Assembly: GCA_964513655.1 (NCBI GenBank)
Contig: CAZENQ010000045.1
Span: forward strand, 1 to 24,395
DNA length: 24,395 nucleotides
Reading direction: 5' to 3'
Source of the DNA: G020350405 sp964513655
GTDB taxonomy: Bacteria > Planctomycetota > Phycisphaerae > Sedimentisphaerales > Anaerobacaceae
Position numbers and translations under genes: made by a program
Notes under the pieces: generated by a model
What the model saw: the letters and a program-made list of their open reading frames with translations, nothing else
What the model was told of the DNA's origin: nothing
Database searches by the model: none
Part shown: in pieces, positions 23,935 to 24,395 of the stretch
Position numbering within the stretch: position 1 is the first letter of the stretch
Layout of the letters: each line of letters begins with the position of its first letter

Positions 23935-24201
23935 TTATTGCTCCTGTGGGTCATCCTTTTCGGCACCATGCCGAACATCTGTGGATTTTTTGTTAGATTC
24001 CAAGATTTCTTGTGCCTTCTCAGCATGGCTACCAAAAACCTGCAGTTCTACATTTGCAAGAGAAGGGACGGGATATATGACCGAAAAGTTCTCGCCTGTT
24101 AGAACTGATTCGATTCCAAAACCGGCGAGTATTTGTTTTGCCAAACTGGCTTCAGCGGGATTTGTGTACTGCGCGATTGTGATGAGCTTATCATCCATCA
24201 T
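23935..24201 (-). CDS. DUF2007 domain-containing small protein
   Basis: 88 residues. LITIAQYTNPAEASLAKQILAGFGIESVLTGEN (about 6-38) followed by VELQVFGSHAEKAQEILE (51-68) is the pattern of DUF2007, a ferredoxin-like small domain annotated as a putative signal-transducing protein without proven function. The tail (about 70-88) is charged. Its ATG (24199-24201) shares one base with the trpS stop (TAATG), and its own stop abuts the TTG start of scpA, so the three genes form a tightly coupled operon. A second Met at codon 2 is an equally possible start. Confidence 0.85.
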   Translation of the reverse strand: MMDDKLITIAQYTNPAEASLAKQILAGFGIESVLTGENFSVIYPVPSLANVELQVFGSHAEKAQEILESNKKSTDVRHGAEKDDPQEQ

Positions 24202-24395
24202 TATCCTCTTAATCCGACTGCCTTTCGGACCTCAACGAGTGTTTTAGCAGCGACGGCCTTTGCCCGGCTTGCACCGTTGGCGAGGACTTCTCTGACATAA
24301 TCAATATTATTTTCGAGTTCGGTTCTTTTTTCTCGGAAAGGTTTGAAATAATCCATCATCAGCTCAACAAGGTGTTTTTTAGCCTCGCTATAGCC
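24201..24395 (-). CDS. trpS: Tryptophanyl-tRNA synthetase, C-terminal part (cut by window edge)
   Basis: The open frame enters from the right edge and ends at TAA 24203-24201. The 64 visible residues start GYSEAKKHLVELMMDYFKPF, continue with REKRTELENNIDYVREVLANG, and end TLVEVRKAVGLRG. This is the C-terminal helical end of TrpS, with the GY(G/S)EAKK segment and the final EVRKAVGL that pack in the anticodon-binding part. The catalytic domain lies outside the window. It is the first visible gene of the trpS-DUF2007-scpA group. Confidence 0.9.
   Translation of the reverse strand, partial: GYSEAKKHLVELMMDYFKPFREKRTELENNIDYVREVLANGASRAKAVAAKTLVEVRKAVGLRG

Noticed and set aside
1..24395. tRNA, rRNA, CRISPR arrays, transposases or integrases
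   Set aside because: I scanned the intergenic spaces for T-loop-like GTTCRA signals and regularly spaced repeats, and the reading frames for transposase or integrase motifs; none was convincing.

Overview
The window most likely comes from a bacterium of the Planctomycetota (a Phycisphaerae-like lineage is my guess). The main pointer is a Minf_1886-type small protein, a family known mainly from Planctomycetes and Verrucomicrobia. Housekeeping genes sit in short, tightly packed, mostly minus-strand operons of medium GC, and Shine-Dalgarno use is patchy. Thiamin synthesis runs through the oxygen-sensitive radical-SAM enzyme ThiH, which suggests an anaerobe. Everything was read by eye; no database was searched.

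Layout. (1) 1-3696, minus strand: a fused trehalose-6-phosphate synthase/phosphatase (otsA-otsB) followed by an archaeal-type trehalose glycosyltransferring synthase (treT), both AT-rich, with a decayed helix-turn-helix fragment downstream. (2) 3991-5599, plus strand: a membrane-anchored alpha/beta hydrolase and a CDP-alcohol phosphatidyltransferase, preceded by an intergenic region with several inverted repeats. (3) 5660-14447, minus strand: dnaE, tmk, holB, ricT, metG and a Minf_1886 gene, from a near-consensus promoter upstream of dnaE. The tmk-holB-ricT-metG order resembles the tmk/holB/yaaT/metS region of Bacillus. (4) 14560-17540, plus strand: a sigma70-type promoter, a TPP riboswitch, an intrinsic terminator and thiF-thiS-thiG-thiH, which make the thiazole half of thiamin. 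(5) 17530-21700, minus strand: rimO, pgsA, a Cof-type HAD phosphatase, a multi-pass membrane protein and, beyond it, an orphan second copy of the last 45 codons of a pgsA. (6) 21968-22378, plus strand: an unrecognised 136-residue protein. (7) 22503-24395, minus strand: trxA, then trpS (cut by the window edge), a DUF2007 protein and scpA.

The most notable observation is in region 5. The 3' end of pgsA occurs twice in the same orientation, flanking two AT-rich genes, with a sharp GC drop inside the intact pgsA. This is what integration of foreign DNA at the 3' end of pgsA would leave: the incoming DNA supplied a new gene end and stranded the old one next to thiH. The two cargo genes have no certain function. 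I found no CRISPR array, rRNA, tRNA, transposase or integrase.
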